Positions 10,507-23,600 of a DNA stretch of 64,000 nucleotides are shown one piece after another (within the stretch, counting starts at the first letter, position 1; each line of letters begins with the position of its first letter). The stretch is from the NCBI GenBank assembly GCA_019914995.1, contig CM034127.1, positions 7,440,001 through 7,504,000 on the forward strand, read 5' to 3'. Source of the DNA: Acanthochlamys bracteata. Lineage: Eukaryota; Streptophyta; Magnoliopsida; Pandanales; Velloziaceae. Below the pieces are notes generated by a model. That model made no database searches and was not told where the DNA came from. It worked only from the letters and a program-made list of their open reading frames with translations. Made by a program: the position numbers and the translations under genes.

Positions 10507-13275
10507 ATTTGCAATTGGGATTGCTTGGATATGTGTTTCACCTTGTTTGGGCATGACTTTATCCACCAAGATATTCGGAAGAAGGTGTCTCTCAGTTTAC
10601 GAGCCTACAGCTGGGAAACTTTATTCCTTACGGGTCATGTCTGTTTCTTCTAACAACAGTAACAACTTAGCTGCTGATCTCCCAACTGATCTGTATGCAC
10701 TTCTGGATAAGCATTCTTCTTTTTTCCAACTAATTTTGGGACTTCCATCAAAACTTTCATCCTGGTGCTGCTCCGGCGAACACTTGTCCATATCGCTACC
10801 CACATACACAAAAGGGAAAAATTGGATGCATAGTCAAAGAAATCTCAAGGTATTTTTCTTCCTAGAGCTTCATTATTTTCTTCATCCTATCTTGTTGGTT
10901 AAAAAGAAGGATGGCTCTTGAAGAGTTTGCATCGACTGTAGATCATTGAATGACATCACCATCAAGGACAAGTTTCCAATTCCAGTGATCGATGAACTTT
11001 TGGACGAATGACATAGCGCACGTTATTTTTCCAAGCTAGACTTGAAATCGGGTTATCATCAAATCAGTGTTAAGGAGGAGGACGTGCACAAGACTGCCTT
11101 ATGGACTCACGATGGTCATTACGAATTTTTGGTAATGCCATTTGGCTTAACCAATGCGCAGCAACTTTTCAATCATTAATGAATGACTTCTTCCGACCCT
11201 TTTTGCAGGTTTGTCCTTGTGTTTTTTTGTGACATTTTAATTTACAGGATACTTGGCAGGAGCATTTGGTTCATCTGGAATCAGTTTTCTCTGTTCTTAA
11301 ATTAGCACTTCCGTTTGCTAACAATGCTAAGTGCCAATTCGGCTGCCTTAGTTTAGAATATTTGGGACATATTGTTATTGCAAACGGAATAGCAGCTGAC
11401 TCACTAAGATTAAAGCAATATTGCAATGGCCAGTGCCCTCCTCGGTTACAGCTTTACGAGGGTCCCTTGGATTGATAGGCTACTATAGGCGATTTGTGAA
11501 AGACTATGGCATACTTACTACCCCGTTAACTGCCCTTCTTAAAAAAACACGGGTTTACATAGACTGCAGAAGCCACTAACACCTTCAATCTCCTCAAATC
11601 AGCAATGACATCAACGCCATTTCTTGCCGCGCCTACTTTTTCACTTCTCTTTATAGTGGAAACCGATGCATCAACCAAAGTAGCTGTTATCCTGTCACAA
11701 GAAGATCACCTGATTGCTTATTTCAGTCGCTGCTAAGTTGACGTACGAGAAGGAGTTGATGACTTTAGTGCTTGTCGTTCAACATTGGCGTCCATACTTG
11801 TTAGGTAATCGTTTTACCATAAAAACTAATCATTTAAGTCTTAAATTCTTGCTGGAACAACGCTTATCATCTCCAACCTAGCTGAAATGGTTAGCTATGG
11901 TGTTGGGATACGATTATCCAATTGAGTATAGGGTAGGGAAACTCAATGCAATTGCTGATGCTCTATCAAGATGCAGTGAGGCTTCCTTGGTAGCTTTCAC
12001 TACTTTAACGACATCCTTCTGGGATGACCTTAAGAAAGCTCAACAAGAGGCACCTGATTATTTGGGACTCTTACAGACAGCTAGGGACGTCTCGTGCCCA
12101 GAATAACTAAAAAATCGTGTTTGGGTACCTGTGATCCCTCATTCCAACATCAGCTACTGTTTGAATCCCATAATTCAGCACAATAAGGACATGGCGGACA
12201 CTTCCTGACTTATAAACGGCTGGCTATCCAATTCTTCTTGTCTGGACAAGCCGTTGACACACAACGCTACATTGCACAATGCTCTACGTGTGCTAAGTCA
12301 TATCGGATTCCTTAAGGCCAGCCAGCGAGGTTATTGCAGCCGCTACCAACTCTTCATAAAATCAGGAAGGATATTTCACTGAATTTTATTGGAAGGTCTT
12401 CCCCTCTCCAATGGCAAAGACGTGATCCTAGTGGTGGTTGAACGTCTCTCCAAATATGCTCGCTTTCTACGTTTGCTCCATCCATATACAGTTGCAACTA
12501 TAGCTGCTGTCTTTTATAAAGAGATCATTTGGCTCCACGGATGTCCAAGATCTATTGTTTTAGACAATGATCCTGTGTTCCTCAGTGCGTTCTGGAAAGA
12601 AATACATCGCCTATAAGGCACTTCATTGCATTTGTGTTCTGCCTATCATCCACAAACGAATGGGCAAATAGAGGTTGTAACTCGCGGGCTTGAGGCTTAC
12701 TTGCACTATTTCATTAAAGATCGGCCGAAGAAGTGGCTGAACAACCTACATTGGGCAGAATTTTCTTACAAAACTAGCATGCGGTCTTTTACCAAGATCT
12801 CTCCTTTTGAAGCTGTATACGGCTGCCTGCCCCCACTATTAGTGTCATTCTCACGGGACCATTTTGTTTGGACAGAGTGGGGGGGATGAGATCCTACGTG
12901 AGTTGCAATTTCACCTTTTTTAGGCACAAAAAAAAGTGAAGCAAATAGCCGACAAGCACCGTCATGACAAGCATTATCAACCTGGAGGTCGTGTGTTCTT
13001 GAAGCTGCAACCCAATCGCTAATCCTTAATGTCTGATCGCAACAGTACCAAGCTACGACAGTGTTATTTTGGCCCCTTCCAGATCTTGGAAGTAGTCGGT
13101 CCGGTTGCATATAACCTAGACCTACACCTGACGCCAGCATCCACCATGTCTTCCATGTTTCCAAACATAAGGATGCCTACCTAATCCCTACAAACTCCCC
13201 GCTGGTTGCACCTGATGCTTCCAGGCTTCCCATACCTCGACTCGAGGACAAGTTCGAGCTTCAATGGGAGGGCAA

Positions 13276-13662
13276 TGATACACTTCAAACGGACACGCAC
13301 TTGAGAATACCACAAAGAACTCAGCATCCTCCAATTAGATGTACATCATGTACACGGTGCAACCACTAGATCCCTTAGACGTAGTGGAGTCCTATTGGGA
13401 CTCAGGTAGGACTAAGGCACTCTAGGTGCCTTAGATGTAGTTGAGTTCTTATGGGACTCTATCAGTTAATTTACCATGCTAGGTGGAATTCTACTAGGAG
13501 TTGAATTCCTTAGCTAGTATAAAAGTAGCTAGAGTTTCTCCTAGGAAAGAAACTCTCGTAGCTACCTATAAATAATCCTTTGTATGATGTACTATTGATG
13601 AAGAATAATGTAGTTATTCCTTTTACTTAGATTAGCTACTTTCAGTCTTAGGAATTGTAACA
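13276..13662 (+). repeat. 3' LTR of the Ty3 element
   Basis: A 387-base LTR, TGATACACTT..GTAACA. It is uninterrupted and so shows what the 5' LTR looked like before the Harbinger insertion. A purine-rich tract, AATGGGAGGGCAA (13263-13275), abuts its start. TACCA (13663-13667) follows as the right target-site copy. Confidence 0.94.
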
Positions 13663-13973
13663 TACCAAGTGCAAAGGCCAGTACAATCGATTTAATATCA
13701 ATTACTTTATTAATGCCCATAGTGTTGAAGTATTAGTTAGTAATATATACTATATATAGTAACTACACAACTGTGTATATAAATCACATGTATAAGTTAT
13801 TTTCTTATAATCCAAAAGGTCCAGTTTCTGGTTTTGTCTATGTTTCGCTTTCACAAAGTACTAACCTGTTTAATATCAATTAGTTTAATGCTGTTTGCGA
13901 TGTTTGGATGCCTAAAAAATCATTCATTCTCAAATTGCTATTGCCTTCACATCTATTATTTCTGAGTTTCTTT

Positions 13974-16900
13974 AGCACCAAATTGTGCAGATCCATCAAG
14001 ATTCAGATTTGTTCAAGATGTAACCTTCATGAGACAGCATACAAGTTCTTGGAATAGAGTCACAATCTTGTTATACATTGAAAGGAAGTAACCTCAAGTA
14101 GCATTGATATACTGTAGGTTCTTTCCTGTTTACTTCCAATCTATCTTTTAGTATACGAATGCAGTATTGTTGCTAGCATTGAGGTAGACAAGATGCTAGA
14201 CATCAAAGTGAATGTAGCGATTTCTTTGGTTTACATCCTCCTGCAGGTAAGCTTATTTCGCCAGTTTCTTAGGGGTCTATACTTAAGGCGAAATACCTCT
14301 CTAGGTGGCATGAATTCATTAGTTGGAGTCAGTTGCCTCAGATAGTAGTATGCCTACTTCCTAGGCCCTGCAAGATCTTCAGTGTCATTAATCTATTTGC
14401 TAAGTTTCATGTTCATTTAGCTCCTGGTAAACAGTTTAACTTAAGAAAGTATATCAAAAGGGCACTGGAGTATGACTTCAAGGTGGTTGTTCGAAATCAA
14501 GTAAAATAAACTAAATAGGTTTTGTAGTTCGAACTATATAAAGTTACTGGTCCTTCTGTCGTTTGGAGCACTGATTTTCAATTGGAACCATCTATACCAC
14601 TATTATTCGAAAGATCTTGGAACTTCCCATAGCAGAATTTTCAACTTTCCTAGTTGCTGAATCCTTATTTGTATGTACACTTGGTTTTCCCTGTTTGCAG
14701 TTTCCATTTATACAAAAAACTAGATGGTTATACCACTATTATTCGAAAGATCTTGGAACTTCCCATAGCAGAATTTTCAACTTTCCTAGTTGCTGAATCC
14801 TTATTTGTATGTACACTTGGTTTTCCCTGTTTGCAATTTCCATTTATACAAAAAACTAGATGCTTAAATTTTAGTTTCTTTTGATATTGCTCTAAGGGAT
14901 TCAATATTTCACTCAAATCTGCTCAGACTTAGGAGCAGAATTTGTCAAACTCAGCTTTCTTTGTTCTAGCAAACGTCCAATGCCAAAAATACAATTGTTA
15001 AGAATACAGTGGTTTTTACTTTTTAAGTACTCGACATGTGTGTATGTTCATGTATTCAGTATATATCCGTATGTTTAACATTCATGAAATACAAACATTC
15101 ATTCAATGTTCTGACACATGAAAACATGAAATATTAAACGCATTCATCAGCTTGAACCTTATTTTTAGTGAAATGTACGTTATAGGCATTCCTTAAATTA
15201 ACACACTCTCTTGGTGCCTTTGCAGTTCTTTCCTGTGGCCTTCAGCTCTGATCTTTTTGCTGTTAGCGTATGTTGTAGGTTAACCAATAATTTAAGAGCA
15301 AAGTTGCAAGCCATAATTTTGTACAGAATTTTTAATAGAAGGGGACACAATAAAATTATTACAATTTTTACTCTCTAGCAGGATGGAATACACTATTCCG
15401 GATTTCCTTAGTTCCATTGACTGTCGTCTTGGTTGTCGGAACAAAACTACAAGTTGTAATCACGATGATCGCCCTTGAAATCCAAGATGAAACTACAGTC
15501 ATTCAAGGGCCCCTCAAGTTCACCTCAGGATAAATCATTTTTGTTCGGTCGCCCTCAATTGGTCTTGTTTCTCATCCATTTCTCATTGTGTTTCAGGTAC
15601 AAGATTCAGAGTGTTTTATTTAATGCTGTATTCGGTTCTTTTTTCAATTTCCTTATGAGACCTTCTCTAAATTTGTAAATGTCAACTGTTACTGTTGTTC
15701 TTTGCAGATTGCTTTCCAGATTATATTTTTCCTTTGGACGTGGGTGAGAAAGTTTCTTCTTAAATTGTATTTTAGTACAGTTGCATGTCTATAACACTTA
15801 CAAGCAATTATCGTCCCACTTCTGAAGTACGAATTTGGACTTTCATCGTACTTCCATGAGAACTTTGGGCGCATCATATGGAGTGTGTGTATCGGGTAAC
15901 CTTATAAACTGATTCATGCTTTGCGAACATACTATCACTTCTGATATCTTCTAAAAACAAATTCAGTCACCAGAGTTCACAGAAGCAAACACCGTATTTT
16001 CCAACTTTGCATGAGCTATATGCATGATTTGTTCTAAAAACAAATTTTATTTAAGAAAAACATGTACAGGAACATATGGATAGCATATTTAAACAGATAA
16101 GAAGCCAAAAAGCAAAGTCTGTTTTCTCTGGAAACTAAAACAGAAATTGAACATAAGAAAAGGGCAGGGTGAAGAGAAGCCGACACTGAAGACGAAACCA
16201 AATTCGTAAAAATGTTACAGAGTAACTTGTATATGCTGAGCTGAAGAAAATATGTATGGGAAACATTGAAAAGTGCCGTATAACTGAAAATGTGTTCATA
16301 TCATCACCTCAAATATCATCGTATGTCCGAAGATATTTGTAAGAGTAATTCATGGCTAATATTGTGAATTATGGATGATTAACAAGCAAAGTAATAGTGC
16401 TCCTGCTCCTAAAATAATCATTAATTGTTCGGCTTAAAACTTCTGATATTACTTCTGTTCTGTTGAATTTCTCTCTCTGTTGTTGGCGTTGCAGCGTGGG
16501 TGTCCAACGTCTTATGCAGTTATTCACACTTCCGCATATGCACTTGTATCACTGGTCGTGTAGTTTGGTTACAGCAATTTATTTTCCACTAGCATACAAT
16601 TGCTTAAAATGAATTTGTCACTTGTCTAGTCCATACCATAACCATGCGTAAAATCTAAAGCTTCTTGAAGAACCTGTGTCTCAACTTTCGTATATGAAGC
16701 TATGGTGGTTTTCTTTTCGTCAGATGGGATCTCATATGAAACACTCGATCTTCAATGAACAGACATCAAAAGCACTCAAGAAATGGGACCAAAATGTGAT
16801 AAAAAAGCAAGAAAAAGGATCACACGGCAAGGATGTTGCAACTGCTCATATACTCCATAGGTAAAAAACAACTGGGATAGCGAGAAATCCTCTTGTCAAG

Positions 16901-16990
16901 GTGACAGCTCATTTTCTTCTCACAGCTAGACTTGTCCCTTACGCAACACAAACATAGTGCATACAAGTTCCCTGAACGCCGCATGACTGT
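13974..16990 (+). pseudogene. MLO: MLO-family protein pseudogene, 3' part
   Basis: Continuation of the gene begun at 177. Recognisable exon pieces in family order: CADPSRFRFVQDVTFMRQHT (about 13986-14045); FAKFHVHLAPGKQFNLRKY and ALEYDFKVVVR (about 14395-14505); AGWNTLFRISLVPLTVV and GTKLQVVITMIALEIQDE (about 15380-15490); then in another frame DKSFLFGRPQLVLFLIHF (15529-15590); AFQIIFFLWTW (15708-15743); YEFGLSSYFHENFG (about 15828-15870); VLCSY and YALVS pieces in different frames (16500-16555); QMGSHMKHSIFNEQTSKALK (from 16721) to a GTAAA donor at 16861. The last matches the calmodulin-binding-side cytosolic tail start of MLO. Frameshifts in the 15.5 kb and 16.5 kb exons mean no full-length product. 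Weak tail similarity extends to about 16990. Confidence 0.87.
14593..14864 (+). repeat. 136-bp tandem duplication in the MLO pseudogene
   Basis: 14593-14728 and 14729-14864 are two head-to-tail copies with only about one internal base difference (TTTGCAG versus TTTGCAA), plus divergence at the final bases. It lies in pseudogene intron or exon-derived sequence. The near identity implies a recent event. Confidence 0.9.
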
Positions 16991-16999
16991 GGGGGAACC

Positions 17000-17657
17000 A
17001 TAGAGCGGAGAAGCTGATCCCTGCATTTCAAAATCTGAAATAGCAAGGGAAGAGAATTTGTAATGTTTTTTGCAAATTTACTCCAATGTTTAATCATCTT
17101 TCCAAGAGAGAGTTACCATCAGTTGTGTAAATTTGCAATCATAACTTGTTCATGCAAGCACAGTGGTACTTACATACTTGAAGGATCACGTTATGATTTC
17201 AAATTGCTATTAAAGCGCTTAAATCATTTGCTTATAAAAAATGTAAGCAAATACTTTATTCACGTTCATCTGCTTATTACAGGAATCAATGTAAACTGTT
17301 CCATACTCTGATTTTGCAATTTTTGTTTCATCAAAACCCAACCAAACATCAGTAGGAAATGAGAAAAAGAATCACATCTGATAATCGAAATTAGAAGTGC
17401 AGCAATTTCAATTGGTAATCACCGCCGGTATCCCCATAATAGATGGACAAAATGAGAACAAGCAGTCTCATACTATAACTCTTCACTGTGCTAAATAAGA
17501 TCGTTGCGAGAAGTTTACTCACTTACATAGAACTGCATACTCACGTACATAGAACTGCAATATGCACGAAATGTTCTTCAGCAAAATTGAATGAAGTATC
17601 TTCAGAGCTCGATCTACAGTAAAAACAACATTAGTGTCTGGTGCATCCGTGACAAAT
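17000..17657. other. Tail-to-tail intergenic region between MLO remnant and VHA-e
   Basis: No coding signal seen. The part adjacent to 17657 should contain the 3' UTR of the minus-strand V-ATPase gene. The left part is downstream DNA of the MLO pseudogene. Confidence 0.4.
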
Positions 17658-20600
17658 TTAGTCTTCCTCACTAAGAACAGGATTTATTAGTGGCTTCAAC
17701 TGTGCAAGATATACAATGGCCCACCTGTAGAAATCATGAGAATCAAAAGTTTATTTAGCTGATGATAAACATGTCTACAAGGCAATTACATCAGCTACTC
17801 AACAGTGAAGAGAAAATTTGGAGATCAGAATTGCACCAAATTTATACATCAGCGCTATGACACGTTGTAAGCTTTCATAAGAATCTGCCAAATTTATAAA
17901 TTTCATTATAGAACTTTAACTCAGTATTGCCACAACTACCAGAGAGCTTTGAAAAGGAGAACAAGTAACTTGGGTTTCATCCCCAAGTCTCAGCTTCACA
18001 ATCTCTCCGCTCAGGTGGCCTCACACAGTCTCTTCCCAACACCATCAACCTCCAACTACCCTACCAAATCCACCAGCACCGGTACCACCGAACTCCTTGC
18101 CATAAAACCCTCACTCCAACCACAATCAAATTGTGTCTCAAGTAATGAAGAATCACAAAGGCTGCTCCATTGTACCAAATAAAAATGAACGGCTGCTCCT
18201 GTATCACTCCAGATCCGCCCCCGCGACAACTAGACAGGGAGAATCCAGCTCCACCACCCCCACCAAGGACTCCCCAGCACTTGTCCTTCACTTACATCGA
18301 GCAATTACTGACTGACAACGACTACATTCTTCACATTCTTCATCCATCTCTAAGGAACTGAGCTCACAAAGGAGGTTTTCTAGCGCATCTAAGCACCTTG
18401 CTGCATGAAGAACCCAGGACACCCCTACAAGACTTTGGAAATGAATGTAGAAATTGCTTCGAGCGAGGTAATCGCTTTTCTTATTGCACTAGCCTTTGCA
18501 GAGGTAGGCTCCTCGGCAAGTTCCAACTCAAATGGAATCTTGTCCATGACGTTGCACTCTTACATAGCCAAGGGCAAACCACCAATGCTCTTCTTACCAC
18601 TTCTGGACCGCCTATTGTGCAAGCCGTCGAAGTGCAAACCCATTGCCATGGCACACATCAGAATTCAAACTAATCAACAGAGCCACCGTCGTACTTGTAG
18701 AACACCGTTTTTAGGTTTATTGGCTCTCAAAGGAGCAAATCTTTTTGTGCCCTTTACAATTGAGTTTAGCCGAGCAGCCCAACCTCTTAAACTCCATGGA
18801 ATTATCCGTGTAGCGGAAGAGATGAAGGAGTTGCCAATGTTCGATATGAGCTACATAAGGGAAGGATTAGAAAAATGATGAGCTTGATTATGATTTCTTC
18901 ATTGCTAGGATTACTTATGTTCTGTCAATCCAATGGCTCCCTACATCAGCTTCTCCATCCTACTTCACCGCTAAGAACCAATCTACGAATCTACTCACTG
19001 TATACGCAACAAGATATTCTCAACATTGTTGTACAAGCTCTGCCAGTCCATGCTGGTGTACTCAGTGTCCTCTCACCTCTATTCTAATCCTAAGATGAAA
19101 TCATCTCAGACTAGCGCCAACTTTTGAAACTTCACAGAGTTATTCTTTTGGTACCACCAGGCACCTCTCCACCGTGCCTCATCAACTACAACTTAGATAG
19201 GTCCATTACACTCTTATACTCTATGTTGAATGCCTTAAAGAGGTCCAAACTGTCTCAAACCTCTTCAACCCTTGCCGCAACCTTTACGATGGACTAGAAG
19301 ATAGTCCCTAAACACCACTGTTACAAATATTCACATGCAAAGAGTGCATTAATACTCTGCCGGTGGAGCAAACTCAAGCTGTCGACCTTTTCAAAATCCA
19401 TTGGAAGTACCAAAGCTTCAAATTGGGATGTTACCCACAACACCACGTGCATGACAAAGGTCCAAATGTGGGTTGAACGAAGACGAATGTCCATGCTCGC
19501 TTTGGTCGAACCTTTAGCATGAATTCGACTCGCTGGCCGTCTATAAGGCTGGATAGTTGATCTTCTTGATGCTTGCATAACATTGTCGACCCTCAAATCT
19601 AAGGGAAGAAAAGAAAACAAAGGTTTCCTAGGAAAAATCCAGTGAAGCGAACAGCAAAACCAAGACTGGTTCCATTGATCAACCCAACCTGACCATAAAG
19701 CCAGCTTAACCCAAAGAGCACCCCCGTATTCTTCATACCAACCTAGGGCCCTATTGCTTGAACCTCATTTTCCTCAACAAAAGGGTAAAAATTCCTTTCA
19801 TCCATCTGTTGCAGACGTTTGACGGCGGTTGTTCACCCTTTTGCTAAGACTTTTGAAATTGCTATCATCACACCTAAAATTATACCGTCCAAGAGAACCT
19901 GATTATGTAGGCTTCCTGTCCCTTAAGCACACTCGCCCACTAAGAAGACATGCTCTACCTACCACCAGCTCATCATGTGTACCAGTAGTGCCTCCACTCC
20001 TACTTTGAATATGGCTGTGCTTCCCTTGGCCCATCAACTTCTGCTCCTTTTTTGGATTCTAATCACTCTACTTCTAAATGCCCTTTTAACTTCCCTTTCC
20101 ACTTAAGGCCTCCACTAGCAACCAAACCTCACTTGGGCCCAACTGAACCCTAGCCCACAACCCATCCATTTTGGCCTAAAATCTTTAACCACTCCACTTT
20201 AAATGACGATTTATCTCCCTCCTCCACTGAAGGCCTATCAGTTGCAACTCAACAAACTTAGACCAAACACAACCCTCCCACCACTTAACTCATCCCCTGT
20301 TCCAAAGGACACCTTACTAGCCTCACTCTCAAGCTAATGCCTAACTCTCACTATGCAAGAGAACAATCTCTCATCCTTAAAGAAAGAGAAGTTATAGGTG
20401 ACACACCCTCTTCCGTCCCCCTACTTCTTGGGTACGGTCTCTATCTATCTTATCACGCTCTTCAAGCCCTCCGATGCACATATTTTACAATCATCTGTGG
20501 CATCTACATTCGTAACACTACAAAGTTCAAGCTCTTGATACTGCTAGGTATGCAAAGCGAGTATGATGAGTGTAGCCTTCTTGGTTCTTGGCTTACATAG

Positions 20601-23600
20601 TTTTGAGAAACAACAAGAATCGTGTTATTGTGAATAATTAGATCTTGTTGAACTCCTTTGGCATGGTAACCATATGACTAACAACCATCGCCCATTATGA
20701 ACAATTAGAGCTTCTTAAGCTTCTCGATCATTTCCTTGTTTCGAAATAGATTGAGTACGCTTTCCCTTATATCCTTCAAAACGTGGACACTGGTGCTTCT
20801 TTTGATCATGTCTCTCTATGTCTCAACTTTATTCAATGTTCAACACCTAAAACCAATGGCTTCCCATTTGAACTTATGTGAAATCTCAACATGAAGAAAA
20901 AGAATGTACTCGATGAATATGATGGAGATGAAATCAGGAAGACAATAAAGAAGCAGATCTGAATTATAACACACAGAAGAAGCAATTAAAGAACGAGAAG
21001 AATAAGATGAAAATGCACACAAACTTATAACTACATTAGCAGTTATAAGTCTATTATAATAATACTATTACCAACATAAGGCCCTAACTTTATGTGTTTT
21101 AGCAAAAGTCCCTAAGTATAAACTTTTAGCAGCACTAGGCCTTTAAAGTTTATATTTTAACCAAACTTTTTAACTAGATCCACAAGTCATACACTTGTAC
21201 AAGTTAGCACGTATTGGTGTCCAACACATACACCAGCATGACACCCATACCAGAGTTCAAGTAATAAAGTTCATTATAAGTTGATCCTCCTCCTACAAGT
21301 TGAAGAGATGAGAAGGATGAGGAATCCTCCACCTTCAACTTTTTATGCAAGAACTACAGAGAAAGTGGTAGCAAAAGTTCTTGCAAAAGAGCATATGGTC
21401 ATATGGTTGTGAAAATAATGAGGCATTAGGGACAAGAAGTGCATAGCATCTATATCTTACTTTTGGCAAAGGGTGTTAAAGACACTCGCTCTCTTCAAAT
21501 ATGGCTCCACATGGAAGTTGGAAACGGAAGTTTCACATCATCTAGAACAAATATTTGGTTAGCATAAGAGTTTTTCACATTTAGGTTTCCCAGATTACTA
21601 GACTTACTGACTATCGAGACCACATGATCACTTTCTTAAGGCTAGATCAATAGCACAATTTGTGTGAAGACTCAAACCTTGCCAACTACATTGACCTCCC
21701 AACATGGCCTATCGCCAATCGTAGACCTACACAGACTTGCTACCCTATCAAATGATAGGTGTTCCGTAATCTAGATACTAGACACCAACACCTTTATTGT
21801 CCATAGCTACCACCAATTTGATGTTGATAGAGGTGTAAGGAGATCGGTGCCTTATGAGTTTCGGTATATTCCTGTACCAACCAAAAGTCAGGTTTTCAAT
21901 CGGCTATGAGTGCATAACACATCCTTCCCATAGACAATTTAGTACCACACACATAAAGGCAAATAACACACTTTCTGAGCTCTATAGACTCAGAGAATGA
22001 AATCGTCGATCACATATTTATCCACTATAATTTTGCAAATCTATTTGGAGCATTTTTCTCCAACGGCTTGGGCATTCTCGGCTTCCTAACACACTATCTC
22101 ACACATGGCTCCAATAATGAGAATGTACGCAACCCCCTCACTAAGGCATACTTGGGACAGCACTTTACTCTTATTATGTTGGCGCATTTGACTAGAAAGG
22201 ACTCTAGACTGTCCTGAAATAAACAGGATAGGGTTTTTTCTGTTGCTTGGAAGCTAACGGGATAATTCTTTCAGGGACATGTGCACTTCAGGGGAAGAAG
22301 AAACAACTCATCAACAATAAGAAACTCGTAATCCTGCAGAGCAGTATGGTAGGGACTGAAGCCGCTCTGATAAGCTCAATAAGGAATCTGCCTATGGCAA
22401 ATAATTCACACTAGGAAAACAACGTATATTAGAAACTTCCAGTACCTGTTCACTATCTTATGTTACACTCAACTTGGTGAAATTGGGAGCAATACTGGCA
22501 GAGTAAGTGTGAAAAATAGTTTAAGCACACCAACCACCATACCATCATACCACAGCAACCCATATGCACAAATGCACTAAGCACTATGTGTATGTGCTTT
22601 TGAATAGTCAATGGCCCTTATACAGTGAGATACAGTATGCAGCAGAAAAATTTTAACTTATATAAATATCAATGCAGAAATGTATAAATAAAAGGACTTA
22701 CATCATCCAACAACAAATAGTTGCTGTAATAACCAATGTTAAGTGAAACCTGCATTAAGAAATTGCACAAATTCAGACTTACCCCAAGAAAAAGGAAGAA
22801 GAAGGAGAAGAACAAAACAAATGGCAGGGAAAATAGTACTTCATGCACATGCATGGAATCAAATCCACATTCAATATCACTGTTCTAATTCACTAGCATC
22901 AGATAAACAAAGAAAAGAGACAATAGAGTACATTTGAAGTGTGAGGTTGATTTGGACACATGTTACGATGAGAAACTATGAGAATCCTACATTTAACCCT
23001 AAATCAAATGGCTAAGATTCAGACCAAACACAGAACAAAAAACAGAACCTTACATTTCTGGTTAAGGGGTGAGCCAACTGCCAAGAACTTAAAAACTTCC
23101 AGCAAACAGTTCTCTTCAACAGGCATTAGTTAATAATTGGTGCATTAACATCTAAGTTCCATGGTAATAGCAGCATCAATATAGAGTTCAACTCCCAAAC
23201 TCAATACTATATCATCACTGCTCCTTCTCAGGAGTATTAATCCACCAAACCAAGCATGCCATAAGTAATGTGCAACATCAAGTATAGGATGCAGGTCACA
23301 TACAAGAGAAAACAACTTTTAATTGCATCTGACTGATTAAAGTTATAGACTCGACATTGGAATTTGAAACAAAATACTGCCATCTAACTTTGATAGTCAA
23401 GTATTACACTAGATTTTAATGACTGTTGAAAATCCATTCAAATGATTGTTGTTGTATGATAATGCTAAACAAGCAATCCCAAATCATCCTGATCTTGGGC
23501 AACCCAAAATTATAATCAACAATAAAGAAATAATAAAACTAATAATAATAGAAAAAATGGAATCACCCAGGGAATAAGAGTAGCAACACAGAAACTGAAA

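Larger units (their letters stand above)
9430..13240 (+). pseudogene. Ty3 pol remnant (PR-RT-RH-IN), split by a TRIM
   Basis: Protease: LIDSVSTHNFISERLAK near 9440-9490, where the family has DSGSTHNF, so the active-site Gly is Val. A TRIM interrupts at 9698-10506. Reverse transcriptase: CIDCRSLNDITIKDKFPIP (about 10930), [25 protein letters not shown], and FFCDILIY near 11222, where the catalytic pair should read DD; one Asp is replaced by Cys. RNase H: VETDASTKVAVILSQ near 11657. Integrase: the zinc-binding CSTC near 12280, LDNDPVF and SAYHPQTNGQIEVV (about 12640) with the later Asp and Glu; the first Asp region reads SLNF rather than the expected SMDF. A C-terminal GPVAYNLDL motif lies near 13110. 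Numerous stops and frame changes make it a clear pseudogene. Confidence 0.88.
2005..13662 (+). mobile_element. Ty3-type LTR retrotransposon, degenerate, nested in MLO
   Basis: Two related LTRs (2005-2107 plus 7530-7819, and 13276-13662), each TG..CA, flank gag and pol remnants in the order gag, protease, reverse transcriptase, RNase H, integrase. That order defines the Ty3 class. A primer binding site follows the left LTR and a purine tract precedes the right LTR. Flanking 5-bp sites are CACCA (2000-2004) and TACCA (13663-13667), a 4/5 match consistent with an old target-site duplication. MLO exons lie on both sides, so it landed in an MLO intron in the same orientation as the gene. The LTRs differ at roughly 7 positions plus an indel in the first 100 bases, and the coding regions carry many stops, so it is old and dead. 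About 6.2 kb of its span is later nested insertion. Confidence 0.93.

Noticed and set aside
12766..13164. Minus-strand 132-codon frame in the Ty3 element
   Set aside because: Antisense of the integrase end; no domain, and the + strand shows retrotransposon order.
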